NCBI GenBank assembly: GCA_026874595.1
Contig: JAPPUL010000069.1
Span: 1,550,001 to 1,614,000 of the forward strand
Length of the DNA stretch: 64,000 nt
Direction of reading: 5' to 3'
From: Sipunculus nudus
Lineage: Eukaryota > Annelida > Sipuncula > Golfingiida > Sipunculidae
Positions 35,013-44,362 of this stretch are shown one piece after another. Numbering within the stretch: position 1 is the stretch's first letter; each line of letters begins with the position of its first letter. A program made the position numbers and the translations under genes. Under the pieces are notes generated by a model. The model made no database searches. It had not been told where the DNA came from and saw only the letters and a program-made list of their open reading frames with translations.

Positions 35013-36371
35013 ATGAATCTGTTAAGGTATAAAATGGCAATAAACAAGGTGGAAACGATAAAGTACGTAGGGGAGGTAGAGGAAGCGTATGGCCTTACGA
35101 TAAAAAGCAGAGGGCCACAGGTGGTAGTAGGGGAAGTATGTAGTATAATAACGTCGGAAGGAGCACGTGTACAATCGGAGGTTATAGGGGTATCGGGGTC
35201 AAAAGTTTTGCTTATGCCTTACGACGATGTAGAAGGGATAGAGGTAGGTAACATAGTAGTGGGGAGCGGACAAACATTAAAGCTTAATATAAGCGAAGAT
35301 ATGCTTGGGAGGGTATTTGATGGGATAGGGCGTCCACTTGACGGAAGAGAGGAGATATATTCAAAGAGAGAGTATTCAATAAACAATAAGTCTCCGAATC
35401 CACTTGAGCGCAAACGAATAAAGAAGGCGATCTCAACAGGTATAAAGGGTATAGATGGATTTTTGACAGTAGGGGAAGGGCAAAGGATGGGGATATTTGC
35501 GGGCACGGGAGTGGGGAAGAGTACATTATTGGGGATGATAGCCCGTCATAGTGATGCACAAGTAAACGTGATAGCATTAGTAGGGGAGAGGGGACGAGAG
35601 GTACGCGAGTTTATAGAAAATGATTTAGGAGAAGAGGGTCTAAAGCGATCGGTAGTAATAGTAGCGAGTTCGGACACAGTTCCGTTAATGAGGGTACGTG
35701 CAGCATTTGTTGCAACACGTATAGCGGAATATTTTCGAGATACAGGCAAACGAGTTATATTGATGATGGATTCAATAACACGTTTTGCGCGAGCCCAAAG
35801 AGAAGTAGGATTATTTTCGGGTGAGCCACCGACAATGCGAGCCTACCCTCCATCAGTATATACATTAATACCAAAACTAATAGAGCGAACCGGAGCATCA
35901 AAAGATAATGCAATAACATCATTTTATACAGTGTTGGTGGAAGGAGATGATTTTAATGAACCGATAACAGACAATGTACGAGGAGTTTTGGATGGACATA
36001 TAATATTGTCAAGGGGCTATGCTATGCGCGGACAATATCCTGCGATATCAATAGATGAGAGTATAAGTCGTCTTGCAATAGAGCTAATATCAGAAAAGAG
36101 TTTAAAATATGTAATGAAGCTGCGAGAGGTTGTATCGGTTTATAAAAGCAATGAAGATTTCATAAAGATAGGAGCCTATGTAAAAGGAAGCGATAGTAAG
36201 ATAGATTATGCAATAGAGATGATAGAGAAGATAAACGAAATACTAAAACAAGGGATAGCGGAAAGAACTATGATAGAGGATACATTTAAAGCTATATACG
36301 AACTTTTTGGAGACAGTAGTTTTGATGCAAGAAAAGATATAATGCTTGATTCTGAGCAGGATGAATTATAG
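35013..36371 (+). CDS. fliI: Flagellum-specific export ATPase FliI
   Basis: About 452 residues. The Walker A motif GTGVGKSTLLGMIAR is near 167-181, Walker B VILMMDSITRFARAQREVGL near 247-266, and PPSVYTLIPKLIERTG follows. It is homologous to F1-ATPase beta and energises export of flagellar subunits. ATG 35013 has GGAAAAG well spaced; ATG 35034 (MAINKVE) is possible. The frame is open up to 34851, but that start would overlap fliH by 109 bases and add non-homologous residues, so I reject it. Confidence 0.95.
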   Translation: MNLLRYKMAINKVETIKYVGEVEEAYGLTIKSRGPQVVVGEVCSIITSEGARVQSEVIGVSGSKVLLMPYDDVEGIEVGNIVVGSGQTLKLNISEDMLGRVFDGIGRPLDGREEIYSKREYSINNKSPNPLERKRIKKAISTGIKGIDGFLTVGEGQRMGIFAGTGVGKSTLLGMIARHSDAQVNVIALVGERGREVREFIENDLGEEGLKRSVVIVASSDTVPLMRVRAAFVATRIAEYFRDTGKRVILMMDSITRFARAQREVGLFSGEPPTMRAYPPSVYTLIPKLIERTGASKDNAITSFYTVLVEGDDFNEPITDNVRGVLDGHIILSRGYAMRGQYPAISIDESISRLAIELISEKSLKYVMKLREVVSVYKSNEDFIKIGAYVKGSDSKIDYAIEMIEKINEILKQGIAERTMIEDTFKAIYELFGDSSFDARKDIMLDSEQDEL

Positions 36372-36408
36372 GTAATAAGGAATATAAATAGGCAATATAT
36401 AAAATATT

Positions 36409-36996
36409 ATGAAGAAGTTTATGTTTTCGCTTAATAAGGTACTGCGCTACCGAGAATATGTAGAGAGGGGTAAAGAACAAAAGTTTTCTGAAATAAGGGT
36501 AGAAGTATTAAATCTTGAGAAGGAGATAGAGCTTGCAAATATAGCAAGGGTAGAAGCTCTTAAGGCAGGATTATCAGGAGTATTAGAGGGAGTAGAAGGA
36601 GTAGAAGGAGGAGTAGATGGTAAAGGAGCAATTAAAGGAAAGCTAATAGATCTTAGATACAGCCATTATGCAAGCGAGCTTAGGCAAGGACTTAGTGCTA
36701 AGATAAAGATGCATGAGACATTAAAAGCACATCGCAAGACAGAGCTTGCCAAGGCGCGTAAAGAGCTTGCCAAGGCACAACGTGAGCGAGAGGCGCTTGA
36801 GTTTCTAGCGAAGAAGGAGCGAGAAAGGTATATGCAAGAGTATGAGAATGTAGAGCAAAGAGTGCTTGAGGAAGTTAGTCAAAGCAGGGCACGCGTGTAT
36901 GGAATAGGTGGGGCAAAGGGGATAGGAGGAGAATGGGGGATAGGGGGAGAGTTTAGTAAAGCAAAAGGGTTTGCTAAGTTAAGACAAAGGAGTTAA
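36409..36996 (+). CDS. fliJ: Flagellar export chaperone FliJ
   Basis: 195 residues, somewhat longer than usual (about 150). It is an all-helical, charged coiled-coil protein beginning MFSLNKVLRYREYVERGKEQKF, the FliJ pattern. A middle insertion GVLEGVEGVEGGVDGKG and a Gly-rich tail (GIGGAKGIGGEWGIGGEF) come from in-frame short repeats. FliJ links the ATPase ring to the FlhA gate. It corresponds in position to Borrelia flbA. Confidence 0.82.
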   Translation: MKKFMFSLNKVLRYREYVERGKEQKFSEIRVEVLNLEKEIELANIARVEALKAGLSGVLEGVEGVEGGVDGKGAIKGKLIDLRYSHYASELRQGLSAKIKMHETLKAHRKTELAKARKELAKAQREREALEFLAKKERERYMQEYENVEQRVLEEVSQSRARVYGIGGAKGIGGEWGIGGEFSKAKGFAKLRQRS

Positions 36997-36998
36997 GC

Positions 36999-37412
36999 AT
37001 GGAATTTATAACGCAAGTATTTGCTAGGATAGGCGAGATTAAGGCAAAGATGCGAGCAAAGGAGTCAGAGTTTGGAGGAGGAGGGAAGATGGTTAAAGGT
37101 TTGAACTTATCGTTTGGGAAGGTGCTTGAGGGTTTAGGGAGTGGTGCGAGAGTAGGGAAAAGAGTAGGGGAAGAGGATAGAGTTATTAAAGGATTAGATA
37201 TAGTTTCCGGTAATGGACATCTTAGAAAAGGAGATCTTTCAAAGGTAAGGGAATTAGTTATAGGGAAGGGTTTTGCTGGTGGTGATGTTGGTTTAAATAA
37301 TTTGTTATTGAATAAATATAATGATTATAAAGCTGAGGATATATTGTTGAAAGAGCTAGAAGGTGAGGTAGAGGTAAGGGGAGGGGGTAAGAAGGTGGAC
37401 ATAAAGTATTAG
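36999..37412 (+). CDS. Unknown small protein between fliJ and flbB
   Basis: 137 residues, start two bases after the fliJ stop with a strong AAGGAG. The N-terminus MEFITQVFARIGEIKAKM is like that of a lytic-transglycosylase gene found after fliJ in other spirochaetes (recalled, not checked). The rest is Gly- and Lys-rich and has no transglycosylase motif. It may be a truncated relic or an unrelated lineage-specific protein. No signal peptide or membrane segment is seen. Its tight coupling to fliJ implies co-translation. Confidence 0.6.
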   Translation: MEFITQVFARIGEIKAKMRAKESEFGGGGKMVKGLNLSFGKVLEGLGSGARVGKRVGEEDRVIKGLDIVSGNGHLRKGDLSKVRELVIGKGFAGGDVGLNNLLLNKYNDYKAEDILLKELEGEVEVRGGGKKVDIKY

Positions 37413-37512
37413 TATAATACTAGTAGGAATATTAAGAAAAGAAGATATTTAGTAGCTATATAAGGATAAGCTAAAAAGTCATGTTGAATAAGAAATAGCG
37501 AGGGTATTGGAA

Positions 37513-38217
37513 ATGGCAATGAGAAAAAGGACAGTAGAAATATTATTATGGACATTTTTCAATTTATTTTTGTTAGCAGCAATACTATTTGTACTAGACT
37601 ATTACGGGATATGGTCGGTGAGAGGGTATTATAAAGAAGTGTTAGAGAAAGAGTTTAGTAAGGTAACAAGTGTGTTAGAAGATGAAGATGATGTAGTTTT
37701 AGATGATAGAGGTTTAGCCTTAAAAGAAGCAGAACTTGAGAAACTTAATAATAATTTGAGAGAGAAGGAAGATGTAATGGAAGTACGAGAGAAGAGTCTA
37801 AAGGATTTACAAGAACAAGTAGATGATATAATGGTGAAGTTGCGTGTAAAATGGGATCAATTGGATGAGCGAGAGGACAGGCTATTAAAGATGAAAGAGA
37901 AGAAAGATGAAAGAGAAGAGACAGTAAAGGAGCAAGCAAATAAGATAGAGAATATGGCACCTGCGCAGGCAGTAATGATCTTAGAGGGATTACCAACGCT
38001 TGAAGTTATAGATATATTTCGACAAATAGATATAAACGCCCAAGAGGAAGGCCGTATTTCGATAGTAAGTTACTTAATATCGTTGATATCAGCTCCTAAA
38101 GAAGGAGAAGAAGGTGGGCTTGAAGGTGGTCGTGGCAATCCAATTAAAGCACAAGAGATATTACGTTTAATGGGAAAATATAGATTTAAAAGAGGGGAAG
38201 AGGGTCTTGGGAGTTAG
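37513..38217 (+). CDS. flbB: Flagellar collar-type protein FlbB (MgtE_N-like domain)
   Basis: About 234 residues from ATG 37513 (GAGGG eight bases upstream; an in-frame TTG at 37507 is less likely). An N-terminal membrane helix (about 8-30) is followed by a long coiled coil (about 60-150) and an MgtE N-terminal-like domain (ANKIENMAPAQAVMILEGLPTLEVIDIFRQID, about 144-175). This architecture is that of spirochaete FlbB, reported in Borrelia to be part of the periplasmic flagellar collar. A low-complexity KEGEEGGLEGGRG lies near the end. Assignment rests on architecture and position before fliK-flgD-flgE. Confidence 0.85.
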   Translation: MAMRKRTVEILLWTFFNLFLLAAILFVLDYYGIWSVRGYYKEVLEKEFSKVTSVLEDEDDVVLDDRGLALKEAELEKLNNNLREKEDVMEVREKSLKDLQEQVDDIMVKLRVKWDQLDEREDRLLKMKEKKDEREETVKEQANKIENMAPAQAVMILEGLPTLEVIDIFRQIDINAQEEGRISIVSYLISLISAPKEGEEGGLEGGRGNPIKAQEILRLMGKYRFKRGEEGLGS

Positions 38218-38505
38218 TGCATTAGGATTATGAAGATTATTAAAAAAGTAAAATGTACTTAAAAATATTAGTTAACAGGACGACAAGGAAGGAGTTGAAG
38301 GAAAAGAAATGGGGTGTAAAATACTAAATATGTAATATATGAAAGTATGAGGAAAGCGAGAGGAAAGCCGGAGAGTAGAAGAAGAAGCGAGTATGTAAAT
38401 TAAAGCAAGGAAGCCGAGGACAGGATATAAACAAAGGGAGCTACTGGGGAAATAAAGGATATATTAAGATGATATATTAGAGTTAATATATCAAAGGAAA
38501 GCATT

Positions 38506-40188
38506 ATGATACAGGATGTAAAAAGCTTACTGAGCCCAGAGGCTAATGGATATGAGATTAATGGATATAAGGACATAAATGCAAAAGGTTTTAGTGTTTT
38601 TGGAGGGGATGGATATAGAGGAGGATATAGGGGTTTTCTTAGTAGAGAGGGACAGATATCATTTAGAGATATAGTGGCTGAGAAGCAATTGGGGTCTAGT
38701 AATAAAGGTTTTTCTGATAATAGAATAAATGATAGAATAAATGATAATAGAACAAATGATAAAGCTAAAAAGGCTTTAGAGTCTGTCCCAGCAGGGGATA
38801 AAGGGGAAGATAGGGGGATAGGAGAGGAGAGTATAAGGGAAGCTGGAAAGAGAATAGATAATGAAAGAGGTTCTGAAGGCAAATTAGATGGTAAATTAAA
38901 TGGTAAGAGAGTAGAAAGGGCAGAAGTAGAAGATGCTGTTTCAAAGGAAGGCAAGGAAGGAGTATGGAAGAAGGAAGGAGTATGGAAGGAGGAAGGAGTA
39001 GAAAAGAGTGATACAAAAGCAGGAGAAAAGTTCTTAGAGACAAATAAGGAGGAAGGGCTGCAGGAATGGCTACAAATAGCAGATGGCATAAAAGCTGGTA
39101 TAGAAGATAAAATAAAGATTATAAAAGAGAGACAAGAGGCTGCTGATAAAGATGGTGAATGGGGAATAGAAGGTCCTACATTATTAATTATAGAAAAGTT
39201 ACTAAAAGATATAGAATTGGCATCAAATAAGGGGACTCCAGATAGAAATGCAAATGATATAGTAAAGGGATTGGTTGAAGATTTAAAAGTACTTTTAGAA
39301 AAGTTAAGAAGAGAAGGAGCAGAGTTAAAGGAAGGGATAGTATTAGAGAAGAGCAAATTAGGAGAGCTTGAGAAGTTACTAAAGGGGTTATCGGAGGTGG
39401 AGGTATTTAAGAGGGAAGGATTTGGGAAGCTATTATCTGAGTTAGATAGTAGGCTAAAAGAGCTAGTAGAGAAGGTTTGGCAAAATGGGGTAAAAGATGG
39501 TTTAGTGAAAAGAGAAGGTTTCATGAAATGGGAGGTGATGGAAAAGGGAGGATTGCAAGAAGTTAGACAAGGGGTACGAATAGATGAGAAAGCAGTAAAG
39601 GCATCGATTGTGGAGGATGGACTTGGAGTAGAGAAGCGAGCATCTGAAGGGGTGGTTAAGGAAGAGTTTGTATATATGGGGAAAAGCGAAGGGGGTAATA
39701 TAAATCGAGGTTTTAGAGGAGAACTACACTCAAATAAATACGAACCTACCATAGAAGAATCAAAGCAATTATTCGAACAAGTGATAAAGAAGGCACAAGG
39801 GGTAATAGGTCGAGGTAGGAGTGAAGTAAGGATACAGCTTGAGCCTAGGCTATTTGGTAATATAACATTAAAGCTGCAGATGGAGAATGGAGTAGTATCA
39901 GGGCATTTTAATGTAGACAATGTACATGTAAAGAAAGTGCTTGAAGATAATATATCGTTGTTACGAGAGAGTTTAGAGGAGCAAGGAATAAAGCTTTCTG
40001 GACTAGATATAATGTACACGGGTTCTGATAGAGGGGCTGGAGGAGGAGTTGGTAGGGAAAGTATTTTGGGAGTTTTAGGCGACGTTAAAAATGTAGTATT
40101 AGAAGGTAGTAATGAAGATGAAGATGCTATAATGGATAGATACAATGGGTTTGATTTTATATCGCAGGCAGTAAACGTAGTAGTTTAA
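38506..40188 (+). CDS. fliK: Flagellar hook-length control protein FliK
   Basis: 560 residues. The first ~430 are variable, charged and repeat-rich (for example NDRINDRINDNRTND near 70-85 and GVWKKEGVWKEEGV near 150). The conserved Flg_hook C-terminal domain (about 440-510) contains RSEVRIQLEPRLFGNITLKLQ and DNISLLRESLEEQGIKLSGLDI. FliK measures hook length and switches export specificity at FlhB. It precedes flgD and flgE, as expected. A 581-codon open frame on the opposite strand is its mirror and is not a gene. Confidence 0.9.
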   Translation: MIQDVKSLLSPEANGYEINGYKDINAKGFSVFGGDGYRGGYRGFLSREGQISFRDIVAEKQLGSSNKGFSDNRINDRINDNRTNDKAKKALESVPAGDKGEDRGIGEESIREAGKRIDNERGSEGKLDGKLNGKRVERAEVEDAVSKEGKEGVWKKEGVWKEEGVEKSDTKAGEKFLETNKEEGLQEWLQIADGIKAGIEDKIKIIKERQEAADKDGEWGIEGPTLLIIEKLLKDIELASNKGTPDRNANDIVKGLVEDLKVLLEKLRREGAELKEGIVLEKSKLGELEKLLKGLSEVEVFKREGFGKLLSELDSRLKELVEKVWQNGVKDGLVKREGFMKWEVMEKGGLQEVRQGVRIDEKAVKASIVEDGLGVEKRASEGVVKEEFVYMGKSEGGNINRGFRGELHSNKYEPTIEESKQLFEQVIKKAQGVIGRGRSEVRIQLEPRLFGNITLKLQMENGVVSGHFNVDNVHVKKVLEDNISLLRESLEEQGIKLSGLDIMYTGSDRGAGGGVGRESILGVLGDVKNVVLEGSNEDEDAIMDRYNGFDFISQAVNVVV

Positions 40189-40220
40189 AAAAAAAGCTTA
40201 AAAAGGAGTGATAAAAGTAT

Positions 40221-40703
40221 ATGGAAATAAGTAATGTTTTTATGCAAGCCTCAAAGGTAAGTACGGAACAAAACAGTGCAGAGAAGGCGAATACAAAACA
40301 TAGAGTAGATGGTTTTAATAAGGAATTAAAGTCTAAGGGATTAAAACATACAAACAAACTTGGACAAGATCATTTTCTAAAATTACTAGTAACACAATTA
40401 AAACATCAAGACCCATTAAGTCCGATGAAGGATAAGAATTTCATAGCGCAAATGGCACAATTCTCATCTCTTGAACAGATGACAAAGGTAAACAAGACAA
40501 TAAAAGAGTTAGTGGTAAAAGCAGAAGAAAGTGGAAATTATAATTTAATAGGGAAAAAGGTAGCATGGATAGACGGAGTAACTGGCAGAAGGGGAGAAGG
40601 GATAGTAGATTCGCTAATATACGAACAAGGCAGAAGTTATTTGGTAGTAGGCGGTGCACATGTATCGAGTAAAGAGGTAGTGCGTGTTGAGCCGATAAGG
40701 TAA
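40221..40703 (+). CDS. flgD: Flagellar hook cap (scaffold) protein FlgD
   Basis: 160 residues, short because the Ig-like C-terminal domain of the E. coli type is missing, as in other spirochaetes. The signature LGQDHFLKLLVTQLKHQDPLSPMKDKNFIAQMAQFSSLEQM (about 48-88) is complete. FlgD caps the growing hook so that FlgE can polymerise. AAAAGGAG lies 12 bases before the ATG. flgE follows after 81 bases. Confidence 0.94.
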   Translation: MEISNVFMQASKVSTEQNSAEKANTKHRVDGFNKELKSKGLKHTNKLGQDHFLKLLVTQLKHQDPLSPMKDKNFIAQMAQFSSLEQMTKVNKTIKELVVKAEESGNYNLIGKKVAWIDGVTGRRGEGIVDSLIYEQGRSYLVVGGAHVSSKEVVRVEPIR

Positions 40704-40784
40704 AATGGAAGGCAATAAATTGGCAATAAATGTTAAAGATAAAAAATAAAAGGAAAAAAATAAAAGAAAAAGAGGGTTAAAATT

Positions 40785-42221
40785 ATGATGAGATCGTTGT
40801 ATGCAGGGGTATCAGGGTTACAAAACCATCAAACAAGGACAGACGTAATAGGTAATAATATAGCAAATATAAATAGTAATGGATTTAAAAAAGGCCGAGT
40901 AACTTTTCATGACATGCTATCCCAAACGCTACAAGGAGCCTCAAGTCCGCAATCAGCGGTAGGGGGTACAAATCCGAAGCAAGTAGGGCTTGGAGTTGCA
41001 ACTGCAAGTATAGACACATTAATGTACCAAGGGAGCATGCAATCAACAGGCAAAAAGACAGATTTAGCGATACAAGGGGAAGGCTTTTTCATACAGAAGA
41101 AAGGTGAGCAAGTATATTATACACGAGCAGGAAATTATACAGTAGACAAAGAGAAACAGCTAGTAAACCCAGCAAACGGATTCAAAGTACAAGGCTGGAA
41201 TGCAGAACAAGACCCAGAAGGAGATTATTATGTAAATACTTCAAAAACGTATGAAGATATAATAATTCCAATAGGGGATAAATTCGCAGCAAAAGCAACA
41301 AGCCAGGTCGCATACAAATCTAATTTAGATTCACGAGTTGCCCCGGTAGTAAACCCGGATGCGCCAACAGATATAGAGAAGCGTAATGGGTCGGTGCACA
41401 TGTCGTCAATAGATATATACGATAGTCAAGGCAAAGTGCATAAAGTAGATATAACATTTGTAAAGATAGGAATAAATCAATGGCGTGCTCAGGTGGATGC
41501 AACGGATGCAGTAGAAAACAGTGTGCGCTTTGATGTTGAACCGATAGGGAACGTAACAAATCAACTAGGTGGCATAGAAAACAACACAATAGTTCTAACG
41601 TTTGATGAAAAGGGAGCAATATCAGCAGTCCGAGAGGGGGGTGAGAATAATCCTGATTTATTGGTAAACGGAGAACTTAGAGCGAGTTTAGTATTTAATG
41701 TAGATGATGGTTCAAAACAAAGAGGTGGGGCAAGTGAGGGGATAGCATTAGGGCGTGAACAAAAAGTGAGTATAACGCTTGGGAGTGCAGAAGGTCTTGA
41801 TGGGATAACACAACTAGGTTCTGAGAGTACAACAAAGGCAATATCACAAAATGGATATTCACTAGGCTATCTATCATCCTTCAGAATAGATCAAGCTGGC
41901 GGGATTACAGGTGTTTATACAAACGGGCAAGTTAAAGATATAGCAAAGATAGCGCTTGCAACATTTATAAATCCTGGAGGGCTTGAGAAGGCAGGGGAGA
42001 CGACATTTATGGTATCAAACAATTCAGGGATAGCGAATGTGAGTGCGGCGAGTACGGAAGGTAAGGGGAAGATATTGTCAGGGGCTCTTGAGATGAGCAA
42101 TGTTGATTTAGCTGAGGAGTTTACTGATATGATAGTAACCCAAAGAGGGTTTCAAGCGAATTCCAGGATAATAACAACATCAGATCAGATGTTACAAGAG
42201 TTATTGACCTTAAAGAGGTAG
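40785..42221 (+). CDS. flgE: Flagellar hook protein FlgE
   Basis: 478 residues. The N-terminal LYAGVSGLQNHQTRTDVIGNNIANINSNGFKKG and the C-terminal VDLAEEFTDMIVTQRGFQANSRIITTSDQM are the D0 signatures. It builds the periplasmic hook. The protein has no cysteine. In Treponema denticola, Lys165 and Cys178 form a lysinoalanine cross-link between hook subunits. Here the equivalent lysine is Lys166 (IPIGDK), and 13 residues later, in QVAYKSNLD, position 179 is Ser (TCT at 41319-41321). AGAGGG precedes the ATG. Upstream is flgD, downstream flbD. Confidence 0.96.
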   Translation: MMRSLYAGVSGLQNHQTRTDVIGNNIANINSNGFKKGRVTFHDMLSQTLQGASSPQSAVGGTNPKQVGLGVATASIDTLMYQGSMQSTGKKTDLAIQGEGFFIQKKGEQVYYTRAGNYTVDKEKQLVNPANGFKVQGWNAEQDPEGDYYVNTSKTYEDIIIPIGDKFAAKATSQVAYKSNLDSRVAPVVNPDAPTDIEKRNGSVHMSSIDIYDSQGKVHKVDITFVKIGINQWRAQVDATDAVENSVRFDVEPIGNVTNQLGGIENNTIVLTFDEKGAISAVREGGENNPDLLVNGELRASLVFNVDDGSKQRGGASEGIALGREQKVSITLGSAEGLDGITQLGSESTTKAISQNGYSLGYLSSFRIDQAGGITGVYTNGQVKDIAKIALATFINPGGLEKAGETTFMVSNNSGIANVSAASTEGKGKILSGALEMSNVDLAEEFTDMIVTQRGFQANSRIITTSDQMLQELLTLKR

Positions 42222-42266
42222 TAAGGGTTAAATTAAAGTATTAATGAAGTATAAAAAAAGAAGTAG

Positions 42267-42470
42267 ATGATAAAACTAACAAAGCTAGATAACAATAAGA
42301 TATATGTAAATCCGCATCAGATGGAGAGTATGGAGAGCACGCCGGATACAATAATCAAGATGTTATCGGAGCGAAAGGTTATAGTGAAGGAGGGTTGTGA
42401 GGAAGTACTTAACCTGATAATATTATATAGACAAAAGATAGGGTTATTGGGTAATGACACAACGGTGTAA
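42267..42470 (+). CDS. flbD: FlbD-family small flagellar protein
   Basis: 67 residues. The FlbD pattern is complete: MIKLTKLDNNKIYVNPHQMESMESTPDTIIKMLSERKVIVKEGCEEVLNLI. It is a small cytoplasmic protein of unknown mechanism found between flgE and motA in spirochaetes and many Gram-positive bacteria. Confidence 0.92.
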   Translation: MIKLTKLDNNKIYVNPHQMESMESTPDTIIKMLSERKVIVKEGCEEVLNLIILYRQKIGLLGNDTTV

Positions 42471-42638
42471 CGTTGAAAGCATGTTGTTAAAGAGTTAAGG
42501 GTAGAGTTAAGGTGGTGAGTAAAGTGATAAGCAGTTGGCAGGGAATATAAGCAGGGAATATAAAAGGAAGCTAAAGCTATATGGCAGAAATAGAATGAGA
42601 AATAAAAAAGAGAAAAGAATATATAGAGGTGGAGCATA

Positions 42639-43415
42639 ATGGATTTTGGAACAATAGGTGGGATCATAGGCGGAGCGATACTTTTGGTAAGTTCTATATT
42701 GTTTACAGGAGGCGATCCTTTAAACTATGCGAACATGGCAGCAGTGTTCACGACGGTAGGAGGAACGATAGCAGCCTTGTTTGTAGCATTTCCTATGACA
42801 AGGCTTTTACAGGTTGGAGTGGTAACACGACATGCCTTCAGACGAACAACAGAGCGAGCAGGCGAGATAATAAATGTACTAGTCAGTTTTTCAGAGAAGG
42901 CCAGGAGGGAAGGATTGCTTGCATTAGAAGATGACATAGAAGATGTTACGGAACCTTTTTTGCAAAAGGGAGTACATCTGGTGGTAGACGGCACAGACCC
43001 TGAGCTTGTAAAAAACATAATGATGACAGATATAGAGAAGATGGAAGCACGTCATCAAGAGGGCAAGTCGTTATTTGATATGGCAGGTGTATTAGCCCCT
43101 GCATTTGGGATGATAGGGACATTAATAGGGCTTATACAGATGCTTGCAAATCTTACAGACAAGGCGTCGATAGGAATAGGGATGGCGCTTGCCCTGATAA
43201 CTACATTATACGGAGCAGTATTATCGAATTTAATATTTCAGCCGATAGCAAGGAAACTAGCAGTAAAGAGTTACGAGGAGATATTATTAAAAGAGGTTAT
43301 ATTAGAGGGAACATTATCTATCCAGTCAGGAGATAATCCTCGTATAGTAAAAGATAAGTTAACGTCGTTCTTATCACCTAATGTACGAGAGGCCATAGCG
43401 TCTCAGATAGAGTAA
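42639..43415 (+). CDS. motA: Flagellar motor stator protein MotA
   Basis: 258 residues with four membrane helices (about 5-25, 35-52, 155-175, 185-205). The cytoplasmic loop has the charged residues that meet FliG, and AGVLAPAFGMIGTLIGLIQML is the family motif. With MotB it forms the proton (or sodium) channel. GGTGGAG precedes the ATG by four bases. motB follows after 117 bases. Confidence 0.95.
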   Translation: MDFGTIGGIIGGAILLVSSILFTGGDPLNYANMAAVFTTVGGTIAALFVAFPMTRLLQVGVVTRHAFRRTTERAGEIINVLVSFSEKARREGLLALEDDIEDVTEPFLQKGVHLVVDGTDPELVKNIMMTDIEKMEARHQEGKSLFDMAGVLAPAFGMIGTLIGLIQMLANLTDKASIGIGMALALITTLYGAVLSNLIFQPIARKLAVKSYEEILLKEVILEGTLSIQSGDNPRIVKDKLTSFLSPNVREAIASQIE

Positions 43416-43532
43416 TATATAGAGTAGTAGAAGCTAGGGGGGTTTTTAATAAAGTGTATAATTATTATATTATAAGATAGATAAAAAGTAAAAATGTAAG
43501 GTTAAGATAAGGTATAAGATAGGAGTTAAAAG

Positions 43533-44324
43533 ATGCTTGGATCAAGAAGACAAGCAAAGAAGCTTTGCCCAAACATGCCGATATGGATGACAACATTTGC
43601 AGACATGACAACATTGCTATTAACATTCTTTGTGTTAATGTTCACAGTGTCAGAGATAGATGGATATGAGTTAAAGTTAATATTATCATCATTTGTAGGG
43701 TCGTTTGGAGTGATGGAAGGAGGGCTTACGCTACAGCGCGGGCCACTAGCGGAGATGGGACAGATGGTAGAATCTTTGCCTGCCAAAAAAGAGCTTAGGA
43801 AGCTAGATAAGGCATTCCAGGAAGCAGAGCGTGCATTTAAATCTCAGTTAACATCAAGACAGATAAGAATGTCAAGTGATGAGCGAGGGTTAACAATATC
43901 AATACCAGGGCAAACTTATTTCGAGCCTGACAGTTGGGAGCTAAGAGAGGAAGGGAAAAAGTTGCTAGAAAAGATATCACAACTAATATTAAATTTGAAG
44001 TTTAACTTAAATTATGATAAACAAGTATTTATAGAAGGGCATGCAAGTCTTGAACCTGATACAATAGAGGGACAAGGAGGAGTATCAAGCATATGGGAGA
44101 GGAATTTAGATTTATCAACAAACAGAGCAAAAGTAATAGAGAAGTTTTTTATAAAGGAATATATAGATCAAGGACTTAGGCCGGTGATAGAGTTAAAGGG
44201 ACGTAAAAGGAGTCTTTCGAAGTTTGTATCAAGCGGCTATGGAGAATTTCAGCCATTAGAATCGAATGACACACCGGAAGAGCGAGCCTGGAATAGGCGA
44301 GTTGATATAGTGATAAAAAGATAG
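43533..44324 (+). CDS. motB: Flagellar motor stator protein MotB
   Basis: 263 residues. A single N-terminal helix contains the ion-carrying aspartate (WMTTFADMTTLLLTFFVL, Asp24). The C-terminal OmpA-like peptidoglycan-binding domain has IEGHAS and ends ERAWNRRVDIVIKR. It anchors the stator to the wall. The last five codons and stop belong to a 23-bp tandem duplication. AGGAG is nine bases before the ATG. Confidence 0.95.
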   Translation: MLGSRRQAKKLCPNMPIWMTTFADMTTLLLTFFVLMFTVSEIDGYELKLILSSFVGSFGVMEGGLTLQRGPLAEMGQMVESLPAKKELRKLDKAFQEAERAFKSQLTSRQIRMSSDERGLTISIPGQTYFEPDSWELREEGKKLLEKISQLILNLKFNLNYDKQVFIEGHASLEPDTIEGQGGVSSIWERNLDLSTNRAKVIEKFFIKEYIDQGLRPVIELKGRKRSLSKFVSSGYGEFQPLESNDTPEERAWNRRVDIVIKR

Positions 44325-44362
44325 AAGATATAGTGATAAAAAGATAGAAGATATAGTGATAA
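44304..44362 (+). repeat. 23-bp tandem duplication across the motB stop codon
   Basis: GATATAGTGATAAAAAGATAG-AA occurs 2.6 times. The first copy encodes the last motB codons and its TAG stop (44322-44324); later copies lie in the gap before fliL. Confidence 0.9.

Noticed and set aside
38400-40145. Open frame of 581 codons on the - strand, opposite fliK
   Set aside because: Its product is low-complexity Ser/Pro/Phe/Leu and is the mirror of the purine-rich fliK strand. FliK has a clear conserved domain, and the antisense frame has no motif.
42629-42934. 101-codon + strand frame overlapping the start of motA
   Set aside because: motA in the adjacent frame has full family motifs and the ribosome binding site; the other frame has none.
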